Shown here: positions 1 through 11,924 of the stretch, in pieces
How the letters are laid out: each line of letters starts with the position of its first letter
Numbering within the stretch: the first letter of the stretch is position 1
Made by a program: the position numbers and the translations under genes
Origin: Malus domestica
Taxonomy: Eukaryota; Streptophyta; Magnoliopsida; Rosales; Rosaceae
DNA length: 64,000 nucleotides
Direction of reading: 5' to 3'
NCBI RefSeq assembly: GCF_042453785.1
Contig: NC_091671.1
Span: 11,664,001 to 11,728,000, forward strand
The notes under the pieces: model-generated
Told to the model about the DNA's origin: nothing
Seen by the model: only the letters and a program-made list of their open reading frames with translations
Databases searched by the model: none

Positions 1-57
1 TTATGACATTTGTTATCTTCTGTTTTTTTGGCTTAATTGTTTTTTATGTTTATTCAG

Positions 58-3000
58 GTTTTGGGTAACGATTCAACATCCTTTACAGCCTGTTAAGTTG
101 CATGTTACAAATATTCCAGCTGATGGGTGAGTGGACCGTGTTTAATTTTTTATAGTTATTTCTCATGAATGTACTATGCGCACATGCTCTGAGCAATAAC
201 TTTCTAATTCCAGCAACAATTAAGTTCGTTCTGAAGATGACATTGCATTGTGTATGATACCTAGCCATCATAAATATGATCCATAACTGTGCGTGCACTG
301 TTATTTCACTCGAATTTCATAATACCATTATGAATCAGCATATTCAAAAGAGTAAACATCCTGTTGCCTGAGAGTAGTTTTCTTTTGATTTAATATGAAG
401 ACTTCGAAGGTTTCTTTAACAGGTAGAATGAACGTTATGAGTGTCAAGTATCTATGTACACTCTCACATATAGACAAGCAAACCCCTTTTGATAATATTT
501 GCACATTTATCCATGTTTTGATGTTTTACTTTGCATCTGATATTTGTTCCCCATCCCCTTGCCAATTGTCCAGTTCGAATCCAGTGCAAAGTGTGGAGAA
601 AACGTTTCAACTCACAAGGGCAGACAAGGACCTGATGTCTAAACAAGAATATGATGTTCAGGTTGGTTAGTGTATTGTTTGAAGATTGGTGAATCATTGG
701 TTTTATATTAGTACTAAATCATTTATTGGTCATTTGACATCATTATGCAGGTTTGGTGTATGCTTTTAAATGACAAAGTTGCATTCAGGATGCAATGGCC
801 GCAATATGCAGATCTACAGGTCAATGGTATGGTTATTTTGAAATTTTTACATAGATTGATGAGTTTTATCTTAAATTAAAATCTTGACTCTTGTCTTTAA
901 AGATGCTGCTTTGGAATTTTTTTTTCAGTGTATATCCACTTGAATGTGCTGTGTATTATTGGAGATTGTTCTGTATAATTTGCAGGTATGCCTGTTCGTG
1001 CAATCAATAGACCTGGCTCGCAACTTCTTGGAGCTAATGGTCGTGATGATGGTCCAATTGTGAGTTTTTTCCTATGCAATTATAAGCTTTTAGTTGTCTG
1101 TTTTTGTTCTGTGTGTTGGACCCTTTCTTTCTATTTTAGATGAGATTACTTGCCTTGTTACTGCAGGGCCTTTTCTGATTGCTCTGTAATTCAAAACACT
1201 TAAAATAAGTTGTTTGTGTTAGTATCTTAGTGTACTTCATGTTGTTTTGTCAGATCACACCATATACGAAAGACGGATTTAATAAGATTTCCTTAACAGG
1301 ATGCGATGCCCGCATTTTCTGCTTAGGGGTTCGTATTGTGAAGAGACGCACAGTGCAACAGGTAGTGCTGATGTTTTATACATTGATTTTGTTTCTTTGG
1401 GTGGTTGAGCTTGCATTATGCTCTTGTAGTTTCCTTAGCATATACTTGTCGTCGTAAAGGTCGTACCCAGTGCACAAGGCTCCCGCTTTACGCAGGGTCT
1501 GGGAGAGGTGAATGTCGGCGAGCCTTACCCCCATTTATGGAGAGGCTGCTCCCAAGTCCTTAGCATATACTTGTAACCGGAAAAAAACTCTTCTGGAAGA
1601 AGATTGTTGGTGAGGGGGAAGTCAAATCCATAATGTCAAATTATGCTGTTGTTGAATTGCCAACAATCTTCTCAATATATAAAAACACAACAAATATCTT
1701 CTTGATTGAATGTCCTGAAGCAGCAATTTATACATGATTAACTTTTTGAGTTCAATCTTGTAATTTACTGGACTATTATTGTTGTCGTAGAGTTGATCAT
1801 TTTATATTATTCCAGTACCGGTTGATATTTAAGTATAATTTTCGTATGCTTTCTGTTATTGGTTTTCCATGGCGTTTATTACATTAGCGGGTCTTTTAAA
1901 TTTTACTTTTTCTAGATTCTCAACCTGATTCCCAAGGAGTCTGATGGTGAGGGTTTTGAAGATGCGCTTGCTCGTGTGTGTCGATGTGTTGGTGGTGGGA
2001 CTGCTACGGATAATGATGATAGTGACAGTGATTTGGAAGTTGTTGCAGATTCTTTTACTGTCAATCTACGTTGTCCGGTAAGTTGTCATCCGAACTTACC
2101 TTTTGTGCGATGAAATGCTCACTTCTATGTTAGGAGTTTTAAGTACAATTGGGAAATATGACTCACTTATCTGATGCATTATGGAATACTTCAATGAATT
2201 TTATTTTTTGTGTATGAGCTTAATGTGCAATTAATATCTCATGGGTTCAAGAATGCTTAGTTTCCAAGCATATGAATAACCAAGGGATTCTGCTAACTTC
2301 TTCAGATTCTTGTAATTTCGATATCAGGAGTGCATCTTTATGTTGCATGTTAGGCTAATTGTTTAAAGTGCTTTCCAAGTTCCCATGTGGTGCAACAGAG
2401 AATAGCACCCCTACTGGTGATGGGACGATCTTTTATTTGTTGGAACATGCTGACACTAATTCTTCCAACTCAAACACATATCTTCTATATGTTGCAATTT
2501 TATTTTTTTGATATTGTAGGAATTCTTGTTGATTTTTTTTTTGTAGTACATGAAATGAGTAGTCCGGAGATGAATTATTTTTGTACAGGAAATGAATAGT
2601 CCAGAGACAAGTTTTCTTATGTCAACTAACACATTTCATGCCTTGTTTTTAACGGCTAATTGTTCTTGGAACTGAATTGGTATTTTTCTGCATGTATTTT
2701 ATAGATGAGTGGTTCAAGAATGAAGGTTGCTGGGAGATTCAAGCCCTGCCCTCACATGGGCTGTTTTGATCTTGACGTTTTTGTGGAAATGAATCAACGT
2801 TCAAGGAAGGTAAGCCTCTATGCAAAATGAAAGATGTAGTTTGTTTGTCCTTGTTTTTAATTCTGTTTGTTTAGCACGCCTTGGTTTGTGATTGCAGTGG
2901 CAATGCCCCATTTGTCTCAAGAACTATGCGCTGGAGAATATCATTATCGACCCTTATTTCAACCGTATCACTTCAAAGGTAATGCCTTTTTATGCACTAC

Positions 3001-6000
3001 ATAATACTGTGGTTCTAAAGTATCACTTAACTGATTTATCCTCTTTTTTTTTTTTTCGTTTTCTCATTTTGTTTCGTGGGGTTGTTACAGATGAGGTATT
3101 GTGGAGAGGATGTAGCAGAGATTGAGGTGAAGCCTGATGGGTCTTGGCGAGTTAAGACTAAAAGTGAAAGTGATCGCAGGGAGCTTGGGGAACTTGGTCA
3201 GTGGCACCTGCCTGATGGTACACTTAGTGTCCCGACAGAAGGAGAAAGTATCCCAAAAACGGAAGTGTTGAAGCAGGTCAAACAGGAAGGTGTTTCAGAA
3301 GCTCATACTGGATTGAAACTTGGAATCAGGAAGAATCGCAATGGCTTTTGGGAAGTCAGCAAACCTGAAGATATGAACACTTCTTCTGGTAATAGATTAC
3401 AAGAGCAGTTTGCAGACCATGAGCTAAAAGTTATCCCAATGAGTAGCAGTGCCACTGGAAGTGGTAGGGATGGCGAAGATGCAAGTGTTAATCAGGATGG
3501 TGGTGGAAACTTTGATTTCTCAACTAACAATGGAATTGAGATGGATTCTCTTTCTCTGAATGTTGATTCAGCATATGGATTTTCAGGACAAAATCCTTCT
3601 GCACCAGTAGGAGACGCAGAAGTTATTGTACTAAGTGATTCTGATGATGATATAATGCCCTCTGGAACCATCTATATGAATGACAGAACTGATGCTGCTG
3701 GGCTTGGTTTTCCTGTGGCGCCTTCTGGAATTGCTGATTCATATGGTGAAGATCACACGCTTGGAACTGGTGGGAACTCATGCTTGGGTCTTTTTGGCAA
3801 CGAAGATGAATTTATTCCACTCTGGCCATTAGCTCCTGGAACTCAATCTGGTGCCGGGTTCCAGTTATTTACTTCTGAGGCAGATGTACCAGATACCCTA
3901 GGTGGTCTGCAGCATAGTTCCATCAATTGTTCCACATCCATGAATGGATACACTTTGGCTCCAGAAACTACCATGGGATCTGCTGCCCTAGGACTTGATT
4001 CTTCTGTTGCACGTTCAGATGTTGACATGAATGGTGGCTTAGTTGATAACCCAATGGCATTTCCTGGTGATGACCCTTCTCTTCAAATATTTCTTCCCAC
4101 AAGACCATCTGATGCATCAGTTCATTCTGATTTGAGAGATCAAGCTGATATGTCAAATGGTGTCCACACTGATGATTGGATATCTCTTAGGCTTGGGGGT
4201 GACGCCAGTGGCATCAATGGGGCGCCTGCAAGTCCAAACGGTTTGAATTCTAGAATGCAAATGCCATCCAGAGAAGGTGCCATGGATTCTTTGGCTGATA
4301 CAGGTTTGTTCTCTTTTGATAGATTTGTTGCAAATGACTTTTAGATTGTTCATGATTAGCATCAGAGTTGCAACACATTCACTATATATAGTTCAGGCAG
4401 GTGCTAATTTTGCATCCTTGTATTGCTTCTTGAATGAGGTTATTGACTTTTAACTATATCTCAAGTCTTAAAAGAACAGCTAAAATATTTAGTCAGTTTA
4501 ATTCTACTCTTAGCAAAAGTTGAATTTAAACTTTTGACTCTGCATATGGAATTTGCTTCCACCTATTTCCTTACCTCAATGTGGCTAAGATTTTGGGCTG
4601 TTTAATTAGTACCAATAATACTCTTTTAGATATAGTTTTGTTACGTAGCCTTGTATTGCACTTTCAAATACCCTTTTATCAGCAAAAGTTAGTTTCTTAC
4701 TTTTTTATTCTTTTGCAACTATTGATGCTCAGAGTCTCTTAGAAGCAAAAAACTAGATTACAAAGAAAACTAATTTTTATTGTTAAACAAATGATAAAGG
4801 ATTACAAGTACCTGAAAATATATCCAAGCCATTTGTTATATATATATTTTGATTTGGTTGATTTGGGTGGCCTCGCTAAAATTGTTTTATATATTTGGGT
4901 CCTGTTAATGAAGTTTTAATTCTCTAAATTCCTATGCTAATAGTCGAAGGTTTTAAGTCAATCCGAGTCTTAGAGGTCCCACCTTATTCTAGTGGTTGAA
5001 AGTTCGACTGACTTCTTCCTTTGCATAGTACATTCATGTAATTTGATGTGAACCAGCTCATCTCAATCCAGTGAAACAGTATCAAACACCTTAATCTTGT
5101 CGTTAAGCATGTGCGGAGTTCATTTTCTGTCTCTACTTAAGTCTTTAGATTTTGGTGGTTCTTTCAAATTGATTTTGGTTTTGCTTACAACTGTGTAAAA
5201 AACCAGAAAGAACTGAATATACATATTATAAACATGCTTAGAATGTGGATACAGTCACATCTAGTTTCATTGAGCATTGTGTGTTTTAAATAAATAACGT
5301 GTTATCACAGGTTCTAAAAATCTCTTTTTTTGTCTTTTTAAGTTTCACTGATATATGCTGAGTGCTATCTCAGAAGATACATGCATGAGTTTGAGTAATG
5401 AAATGGGTCTATTGAGCTTCTTCAAGCTAAACCATGTGTGGAATCACATGTTCAAGTTCACGAACACCATGGAACTAAAATCTGCAATTCAGATAGGACC
5501 TAACTTTTCCAAGGTTGTTGCTTACTCTGTCTGCATCCTTCACTCTTAAGCTTTGAAAAGCGTGAAGTTCATAATGTTCACTAAGGCAAGTTGAATTGAT
5601 AGAGACTCTGTGATACAATCGCATCAGAGACTAATCACATTTAATTTTCGTCGCACATCTCTGTTAACATTTTCAGAGTCCATAATTGGTGGTTAACAGA
5701 GACCATAGGGATCCTTGCGTGTACAATCAACTTTATTTTGTCTTCATTTGAAATATTGCTATCTTTCTCTTAGGAAACCCGCAGAGGGAGTTGTAAAGTC
5801 GATAACCTTATTAAAGAGACTGGGTATAGCAATATAGGTGTGTGGAAATTGTCCCGCCCTTTGTCTTGTCGTCATTCCCTTATTTGGCATTCTTTGCAGT
5901 TCAATCAAAAAGATTATTGGCTCACTGTTGTACCCTTTGCAGCTTCTTTGCTTCTCGGTATGAATGACGGTAGCAGATCTGACAGGACAAGTAGGCAAAG

Positions 6001-6085
6001 ATCAAACAGTCCTTTCTCATTTCCTCGCCAAAAACGTTCTGTGAGACCGCGATTATATCTTTCTATTGACTCGGACTCTGAATAG
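58..6085 (+). CDS. SIZ1: E3 SUMO-protein ligase SIZ1, 3' part (10 exons, 5' end outside window)
   Basis: SIZ1 is the plant PIAS-type E3 that transfers SUMO to nuclear proteins (phosphate, cold, heat and ABA responses in Arabidopsis). I read exons at 58-126, 574-661, 751-826, 986-1059, 1254-1361, 1916-2077, 2705-2809, 2898-2978, 3091-4303 and 5943-6085. All introns are GT-AG and the phases join. The PINIT region runs over exons 2-5 ([34 protein letters not shown]). The SP-RING follows over exons 6-9, with its zinc ligands in LRCP, PHMGC and CPIC. A SUMO-interacting motif [10 protein letters not shown] lies in the long ninth exon, and the C terminus [13 protein letters not shown] is the typical SIZ1 tail. 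SAP and PHD domains should lie left of the window. The ninth exon could be read on to a stop at 4344, but splicing at 4303 restores the conserved end. Nothing looks broken. Confidence 0.95.
1450..1556 (-). mobile_element. Au-like SINE, 5'-truncated, in a SIZ1 intron
   Basis: A 107-bp insert is flanked by an 18-bp direct repeat, TCCTTAGCATATACTTGT, at 1432-1449 and 1557-1574. Read on the minus strand it carries the 3' region known from Au SINEs (GGGTAAGGCT, CAGACCCTGCG, CTTGTGCACTGGG). The upstream tRNA-like A and B boxes are absent, so it is a dead truncated copy. A relative with the same core lies at 10830-10922. The family name comes from remembered motif similarity; the target duplication is seen directly. 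Confidence 0.75.
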
Positions 6086-7795
6086 AGGAACTGGAGCTTG
6101 TTTTGAGAACAAGGTTATTGGATTTTTTTTTTTTTTAATTTTAATTTTTTAATTTTAATCTCCCTGGGATTGGAAGCTGATCCTGGAGTAATCTCTTATG
6201 ATTGAGCCAGAGAATCTAGTTTTGGGTTTAATTGGAAGAACGCTGACAGACATTTGGTTCCTGACGAGATGAAGCGTTAGATGTTGCACTGGGCATCCGA
6301 GGTAGAAGAAAGCGATACAAATATACAAGGCATCCAAATCGACCGCATTGTTACAAAACTTGCGATGGCACCAGGATTCTTCGTGTTCCTCCCGTTAACA
6401 ATCTGCAGGTCCGATGCTGGTATTGTACAGGAGATTGTGATTTGAATCCGAAAAATTGGGACGTGTCGGAGGAAACCCTGTCAAAGAAATAAAACATGGC
6501 TGCCTCGGCTCGGTTTTATAGTGACAAGCAATAGCCTGTAAATATTCACTCCGGCTTCAGTTTTTTTAAATAGATGGTCATTTTTTCGAAAATTGATAAT
6601 ACTGACTTTTTATTGGTGTGTCCATTACTGTTGGGGCATGACATTTGTATTAACTTATAGAGATCCATTTAAAGTACAGGGGATCGGCACTTTGTGCGTC
6701 GCGTCGCTCCGATGGCCGACGTTTTAAAGTCATGGTTGCTGCGAGATCATAGTAGAACGCTGACTTCTGGTGAGGCAACAGAGAAATTATACCAAAAAAA
6801 CTTTTATTATATGTTTTATTGTATTTGGAATGCAATTGAGTTTCATGTTCGGTTATTCCAACTTTATGCAATGTCATCGGATTTCATTTTGTTGTGTAAA
6901 AATCCGAGGGCTTTATGATATCCCCACAATTGGATGGAAATTCAAGGGTTTCAAGCTTGCGGCGCAAGTGATTCAGTCTAGCAGTATTGTTCTTCATTTG
7001 TAAGTAATAATTATAAGTTTGACAACTTAGACGGCTGGTTTGATCCCTAACTTATCTCCTTGGGATAATTTTTAGGCCCCCTAGGTCCAGCTAATTTTGA
7101 CTCCAGTTTTGGACGCAATGATATTTGCGGGGTGGATGGGCCGTCAGTAATTAGATATCAAACTCGCCATTTATAGGAGTTGGACTTACAAGTGGAGAAT
7201 AATACGAGTAGAGCGTTGTGCGAATTTGACTTGAGACCAAGAGAAAAATTTTCTTCTAAATAAATTTCTAGAAATTATGTGTGAGTTTTGTCAAATGTTA
7301 TAAATAAAATTTTCTTCTAAATGAACTCTAATATAGCAACGAACTAATGATTCAATTATATTTCCCTTCAATTTGTAGGATGGTTCTAATTCTAAATTTG
7401 GCTTTCTCCTCTTGACTGTAATTGTTTTTAATTTATCTGCATTTTGGAGTGAGCCTGGTAATTAGAAATATTTTTTCAATGTTTCAACTTATTGTTGTTA
7501 TCGTGGAACTAAAAGGATGTCGACAAAACCAAATAATGGTTTAACGATGTTCCTTTTCACTTGTTAGGTTTGATTTTCATAAAAGACGAATTTGAACTAT
7601 ATTATTGGTAGTTTATTTTGAAGTTTACCCTTTTTTTATGGTAGATAATAACGTTCGTTAAAAAAGATAACAAAAAATAGATGGAACTTGTAACAGAGAT
7701 AAGTCGGAATTTAGGGACGAACACACAATTCTTTTGAAGGAAGCAAACTATAAGGAAAAACAAAATCTTACTCAGCACTCGCTACCTCACTGAAG
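6086..7795. other. SIZ1 3' flank and AT-rich intergenic DNA
   Basis: The first few hundred bases after the SIZ1 stop are probably 3' UTR, including a T-rich run near 6121-6160. No conserved ORF, clear repeat boundary or RNA gene is visible. The segment just before 7796 is the 5' flank of PPR gene A; no convincing TATA box was picked out. Confidence 0.5.
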
Positions 7796-9616
7796 ATGAT
7801 GATGCTGGCAACAACGGCTGCTTCTTCCTCTTCTTTGCAGGTTGGTTGTGGCAGCAGCATCAGCAGCAGACTCAGACTTAGAGGTATGCTGCCTTGTCTT
7901 GTTCAATCTTCTTCTTCTTCTGTTGTTTTCGTAAGTAATTACTTGGCTTTGTTTCACTCTCGAGCTTCTAAATCGACCGAATCTAGAAACACCCAACAAC
8001 ACCAGTTTGTTAAAATCACTAATCTCGAGGATGCCCTTAATGTGTTCGACGAAATGCTTCAAAGGCGTCCTCTGCCTTCCGTCGTCCCTCTCAACCAAAT
8101 CTTGATTCAAGTTGCCAAGTTGAAACAGTATTCGGCAGTCATCTCCTTGAATAACCAAATGGTTGTGTCCGGAATTCGTCCTGATGTTTATACTCTAAAC
8201 ATTCTCATTAATTGCTTCTGCCATTTGCACCAAATCGGGTTCAGTTTATCTGTCTTCGGAAAATTCTTCAAATTGGGTTTTGCACCGGATGTCACGACCT
8301 ACAGCACTCTAATCAATGGCTTTGTTTGTGAGGGTAGAGAGGCTGAGGCAGCAGCACTTTTCAACGAAATGATGGAGGGAGGTAATTGCCAGCCGAATGT
8401 GGTTACTTTCAACACACTAGTAAAGGGCCATTGCTTGAAAGGTAACAACATTGAAGCTATCCAATTTCTTAAGAAGATGGAAGAAGGAGATTGCAAGCCT
8501 GACGTAGTTGCCTATAACACGGTCATTGACAGTCTTTGCAAGGATACTCTAGTTGTTGATGCACTGAAGCTCTTCTCAGAAATGACGAGTAAGGGTATTG
8601 CCCCAAATGTCATGACCTATACCTCTTTGATTCATGGAGTTTGCAAATTAGGGAAGTGGAAAGAAGCTACGAGATTGTTGAATGAAATGGTGGAGAAACA
8701 TATCTTTCCAAATGTGCGCACATTCAGTGTCTTGGTTGATACATTATGCAAAGAGGGGATGGTCCATGAAGCAAGGAGTGTGGTTGAAATGATGATCCAA
8801 AGAGATATTGAACCTAATATGGTTACTTACAACTCGCTTATGGATGGTTATTGTTTGCGAGGCGAAATGGACGAGGCGAAAAAAGTCTTTGATCTAATGC
8901 TTCACCTAGGCTGCATGGTTGATGCTCATAGTTATAGCATATTGATAAACGGCTATTGTAAGCTTAAAAGGATAGATGATGCCCAAATGCTTTTCCTGGA
9001 AATGTCTCATAAGGGCGTTGTTCAAGATACAGTTACTTATGGCACTCTTATGAATGGGTTTTGCAAGATGGGGAGAACACAAGATGCACAGAACTTGTTC
9101 TCTCAAATGCAAGCTAGTGGCCAACTTCCAAATGTTCAGATTTATAACATTTTGCTGGATGGCCTCTGTAAAAACCAACAATTTTCCAAGGCAGTTGAAT
9201 TGTTGGAAGAGATGGAGGAAAAGAAGTTGGATTTTAACATTGTAACTTATAATATTCTTATTGCAGGTTTGTGTAGAGCTGAAAAAGTTGAATACGTAAG
9301 GGATCTCTTTCTTAGTTTATCATCAAAGGGAATTCAACCTAATGCCAGGACGTATAATACAATGATTAGTGGATTTTGTAGTGGGGAGCTAACAAGTGAA
9401 GCAGAAAACTTGCTTAGAGAAATGGAAGAGAAAGGCTGTTCTCCAGATGGTTGCACGTACAACACAATTATCCGAGGGTTTATCAACGACAACGAGACAT
9501 CAAATGCAGTGAGGGTTATTCAAGAAATGGTGGAGAGGGGTTTTTCTGCAGATGCATCAACTACGGAGTTGATCGTTAATTCACCCGCTTTGTTGGCATT
9601 GATACAAAGATTGTGA
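7796..9616 (+). CDS. P-class PPR protein, restorer-of-fertility-like (copy A), intact
   Basis: Single-exon 606-residue ORF. The first ~70 residues are Ser/Ala/Arg-rich and acid-poor, like a mitochondrial targeting peptide, and include LALFHSRASKST. About 14 tandem 35-residue PPR motifs follow, plus a degenerate last one (motif starts such as PDVYTLN, PNVVTFN, PDVVAYN, PNVMTYT, PNMVTYN, PNARTYN, PDGCTYN). P-class PPRs bind organellar RNA, one repeat per base. This tandem intronless arrangement is typical of the Rf-like clade that processes mitochondrial transcripts. ATG at 7796 is the first of three in-frame ATGs and matches the start region of copies B and C. Copies B (15574) and C (23247) are close relatives. 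The organelle and RNA target are inferred. Confidence 0.93.
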   Translation: MMMLATTAASSSSLQVGCGSSISSRLRLRGMLPCLVQSSSSSVVFVSNYLALFHSRASKSTESRNTQQHQFVKITNLEDALNVFDEMLQRRPLPSVVPLNQILIQVAKLKQYSAVISLNNQMVVSGIRPDVYTLNILINCFCHLHQIGFSLSVFGKFFKLGFAPDVTTYSTLINGFVCEGREAEAAALFNEMMEGGNCQPNVVTFNTLVKGHCLKGNNIEAIQFLKKMEEGDCKPDVVAYNTVIDSLCKDTLVVDALKLFSEMTSKGIAPNVMTYTSLIHGVCKLGKWKEATRLLNEMVEKHIFPNVRTFSVLVDTLCKEGMVHEARSVVEMMIQRDIEPNMVTYNSLMDGYCLRGEMDEAKKVFDLMLHLGCMVDAHSYSILINGYCKLKRIDDAQMLFLEMSHKGVVQDTVTYGTLMNGFCKMGRTQDAQNLFSQMQASGQLPNVQIYNILLDGLCKNQQFSKAVELLEEMEEKKLDFNIVTYNILIAGLCRAEKVEYVRDLFLSLSSKGIQPNARTYNTMISGFCSGELTSEAENLLREMEEKGCSPDGCTYNTIIRGFINDNETSNAVRVIQEMVERGFSADASTTELIVNSPALLALIQRL

Positions 9617-10050
9617 TGAAATTGATTTGCATCTTTGCAGTTTTTGACTAGTTTCGGTGCATCCTTCCCTTGAGTGCTGCATTGGAGGGAGTTGTTCCAC
9701 TGGTTCCAGTTCAGGTAGCCATTCATTCATGCATTGCTTAGTGACGAATGATATGTGTTATTAATTTAATCTATTAAGTGATAGAGCAACTTTTATGTTA
9801 TTCTTCAATGATGATGAAATTCGTAGACATATTTACGGCCCTGTTTAACTTAATAGGACAGGTCTATCCAATTACATGTTAGCACTAACAACTCTCCAAC
9901 TCGAAACAAGGGGAATAATGAAGAAATTCCTCTGTTTCTTAAACAATCGAGATGGCAATAAATTTCGAAACTCAGATTCATGGTTGTACTGCGAACACTA
10001 TTGTTTTTTTCTATTGCAACGTTTGGTGAAGGCATCCCAGACTTCCAAAA
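9617..10050. other. PPR-A 3' flank, shared with copy C
   Basis: Holds the PPR 3' UTR and spacer. From about 9775 it closely matches 25300-25585 downstream of PPR copy C, showing that the duplication extended past the PPR gene. No gene seen. Confidence 0.6.
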
Positions 10051-10258
10051 GCCCTCTGCCGCTCTTTGTGGGAACCCCATCTTTACCAAATTAGCAATTG
10101 CAAATTCTGCTCTGGCTGGAGGAGGAGGTGCATGTTCCAATATTAACTCTTTTAAGTGCGCCTACACAAAGCAGAAAACATATCAGAAACAATGTTATAA
10201 AAACGAACTTTGTAGGTTAAGACTTAATAGTAATAATAACTGTGGATGAAAATCTTAA

Positions 10259-10602
10259 GGGCTGGTTTGGTATTGCTGTGCTTTGAAAAAAAACTGTTTT
10301 TGCTGTGATGTGAGAATAAGCGGCTGTGAAATAAAGCTGTAGAGTGTTTGGTAAACTTTTTTGTAAAAATGCTTTTTAAAAAAAAAAACATTATTATAGT
10401 GTTTGGTAAACTTTTATGTCAAACATATGTGAAAAAAAACCGGTTTTTCAAAGTTGGGTTTTGCAGCTTCTTGTTTTTGGCTTTTTATTCAACCCAAAAC
10501 TATGAAAAAAAGCTGAAGCTGAATGTTTACCAAACACAAAAAAACTCACAGCTTTTTTTGATACAGCTTTTTTCAGAATCACCTCAGTATCAAACTAGGC
10601 CT
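10259..10602. mobile_element. hAT-like MITE (about 344 bp)
   Basis: Absent from the matching place in copy C (after GAAAATCTTAA, ~27220), so it inserted after the duplication or was never in C. Ends are imperfect inverted repeats (GGGCTGGTTTGGTATTG against the reverse complement of ATACTCAAACTAGGCC-type sequence). The flanks AAATCTTA and AAATCTTT resemble an 8-bp target duplication. The interior is A/T-run rich with repeated TTTGGTAAAC and AGCT motifs and no coding capacity. hAT assignment rests on the 8-bp flank and is tentative. Confidence 0.65.
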
Positions 10603-10829
10603 AAATCTTTTAAGTGAAAAACAAAAGACCACTTTCTGGTGCTCAAATGCATTAGAAACCCAAAATTCAGGTTTAGGGTTACCTAGATGAACTCACCTCA
10701 TCCAATGCAATATAGTATAAGCCACCGGTTTCTTGGCATAGATGTTTGCTTGCATATGAAAATTTCTGCCGAGAGACCAATGACTGAGCACCTAATTTTT
10801 TATTTCTTACACTTCTGGATAGTTTCCAG

Positions 10830-10922
10830 CCTCTCCATAAATGGGGGTAAGGCTAGCCGACATTCACCTCTCCCAGACCCTGCTTAAAGTGGGGACCTTG
10901 TGCACTGGGTACGATCTTTTTT
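10830..10922 (+). mobile_element. Au-like SINE inserted in the p44 pseudogene exon
   Basis: A 93-bp insert has a perfect 19-bp target duplication, ACTTCTGGATAGTTTCCAG, at 10811-10829 and 10923-10941. The empty site is preserved in copy C near 27415-27435. The element ends in CTTGTGCACTGGGTACGATC followed by a T run, as Au SINEs do, and is 5'-truncated like the SIZ1-intron copy. Confidence 0.85.
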
Positions 10923-11293
10923 ACTTCTGGATAGTTTCCAGTATATCTCCTGGATCACAGTTACTGAGAGCTGGATACAAGATCAACACTTCTCTATGAC
11001 CATACGATGGAATCTGATTCAGATACCCATGCACAAGATCCAATGCATTCTGCAGGGAGGAGTCGCCAGAGCATTCCAGTTTACCCATCAACGCTTTAAC
11101 ATGAGACTCGGGACTGCCACCAAGATCCGTTAAACAATGAGCAACACCATCTTATTTGTTTTTTCGAATTATGAGGTGGTTTCCATATTGTTTCTCTTCT
11201 CTTTCAAATAATGAAGATTTAGATTTGAGAATCCATCGTCAAGGCAAAAAGAATTTGAGAGCCCATCACGTTGTAGCAAAAAGAGATCTATAA

Positions 11294-11622
11294 GGGTGCG
11301 TTTGGTACGCAGACGGGACGGAACGGGACAGGACGGGACGGGACGGAACGGGACGGGACGGGACGGAACGAAGGTGTAATTTTTGAAAAAGGCATGGGGT
11401 ATATTTGTCTTAAAATGGTAAAACATTGTGTTCCACAGACGTGGAACAAACCCGTTCCACAGACGTGGAACAAACCCGTTCCAGGGGGTGGAGGTGGGAC
11501 GCAAAAACACCCAAAATCTGTCCCGTGGAACAGCCCGTTCCACCCATTTTTGGCGCACCAAACGCGGGACGGAACGCCTCGTCCCGTTCCGTCCCGTCCC
11601 GTCCCACGTACCAAACGCACCC
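11294..11622. mobile_element. Harbinger/Tourist-like GC-rich MITE
   Basis: A 329-bp element bounded by TAA at 11291-11293 and 11623-11625. It has terminal inverted repeats GGGTGCGTTTGGTACG and CGTACCAAACGCACCC. Inside each end is a run of GGGAC/GGAAC pentamers. The centre has two direct copies of a unit built on TTCCACAGACGTGGAACAAA. TIR type and 3-bp TWA target site fit PIF/Harbinger MITEs. ORFs here are repeat artefacts. Confidence 0.85.
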
Positions 11623-11924
11623 TAAATGCATTGCATAATTGGCTATGCATTAACTTCATAAATATAATTTTTGGGTTGCTTCATACTTTCCCAAAAGTTA
11701 GCCTACTCTTTGATATTAGTTTTATTGCTGAAAATTTAAACAAATATGATTTAATAGTATTTTTTTTCATTTGTAAGTGAGAAGCTTTAGACTCGATTAT
11801 AGCTAAAGGTAAATTTGAACTATATTATTAGTAGCCCAAAATGATGTTATCTTCACTAAAGTGAGGAGGGAGTGGAGTTAGCCTTACAATGGAATAACAA
11901 TAATGTAATTCAAATTCGTCTTTG
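11623..11924. other. AT-rich spacer before an LTR element
   Basis: About 300 bp with no recognisable gene or repeat. It ends with the CTTTG target site (11920-11924) of the LTR retrotransposon. Confidence 0.5.

Larger units (their letters stand above)
10051..11150 (-). pseudogene. GTF2H2: TFIIH subunit p44/SSL1 (GTF2H2) fragment, copy A
   Basis: Minus-strand remnant of the general transcription factor IIH p44 subunit, which activates the XPD helicase in transcription and repair. Two exon pieces remain. One encodes EHAPPPPARAEFAIANLVKM and then MGFPQRAAEG (about 10051-10170). The other is most of the von Willebrand-type Ssl1 domain exon (about 10690-11150). The second exon is split by an Au-like SINE (10830-10922), and the intron between them carries a MITE (10259-10602). 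Compared with copy C, everything 3' of QRAAEG, including the zinc-binding C terminus, is deleted. The deletion point has a short AGCC match. The exon-intron layout shows a DNA-level duplicate, not a retrocopy. It cannot encode p44. Confidence 0.85.

Noticed and set aside
4304-4344. SIZ1 ending at 4344 (VANDF)
   Set aside because: A good GT donor at 4304 and an AG acceptor at 5941-5942 restore the conserved SIZ1 C terminus; the 4344 stop would be intron retention.
11169-11659. Several ORFs of 65-130 codons on both strands
   Set aside because: All come from the pentamer repeats and inverted ends of the Harbinger-like MITE.
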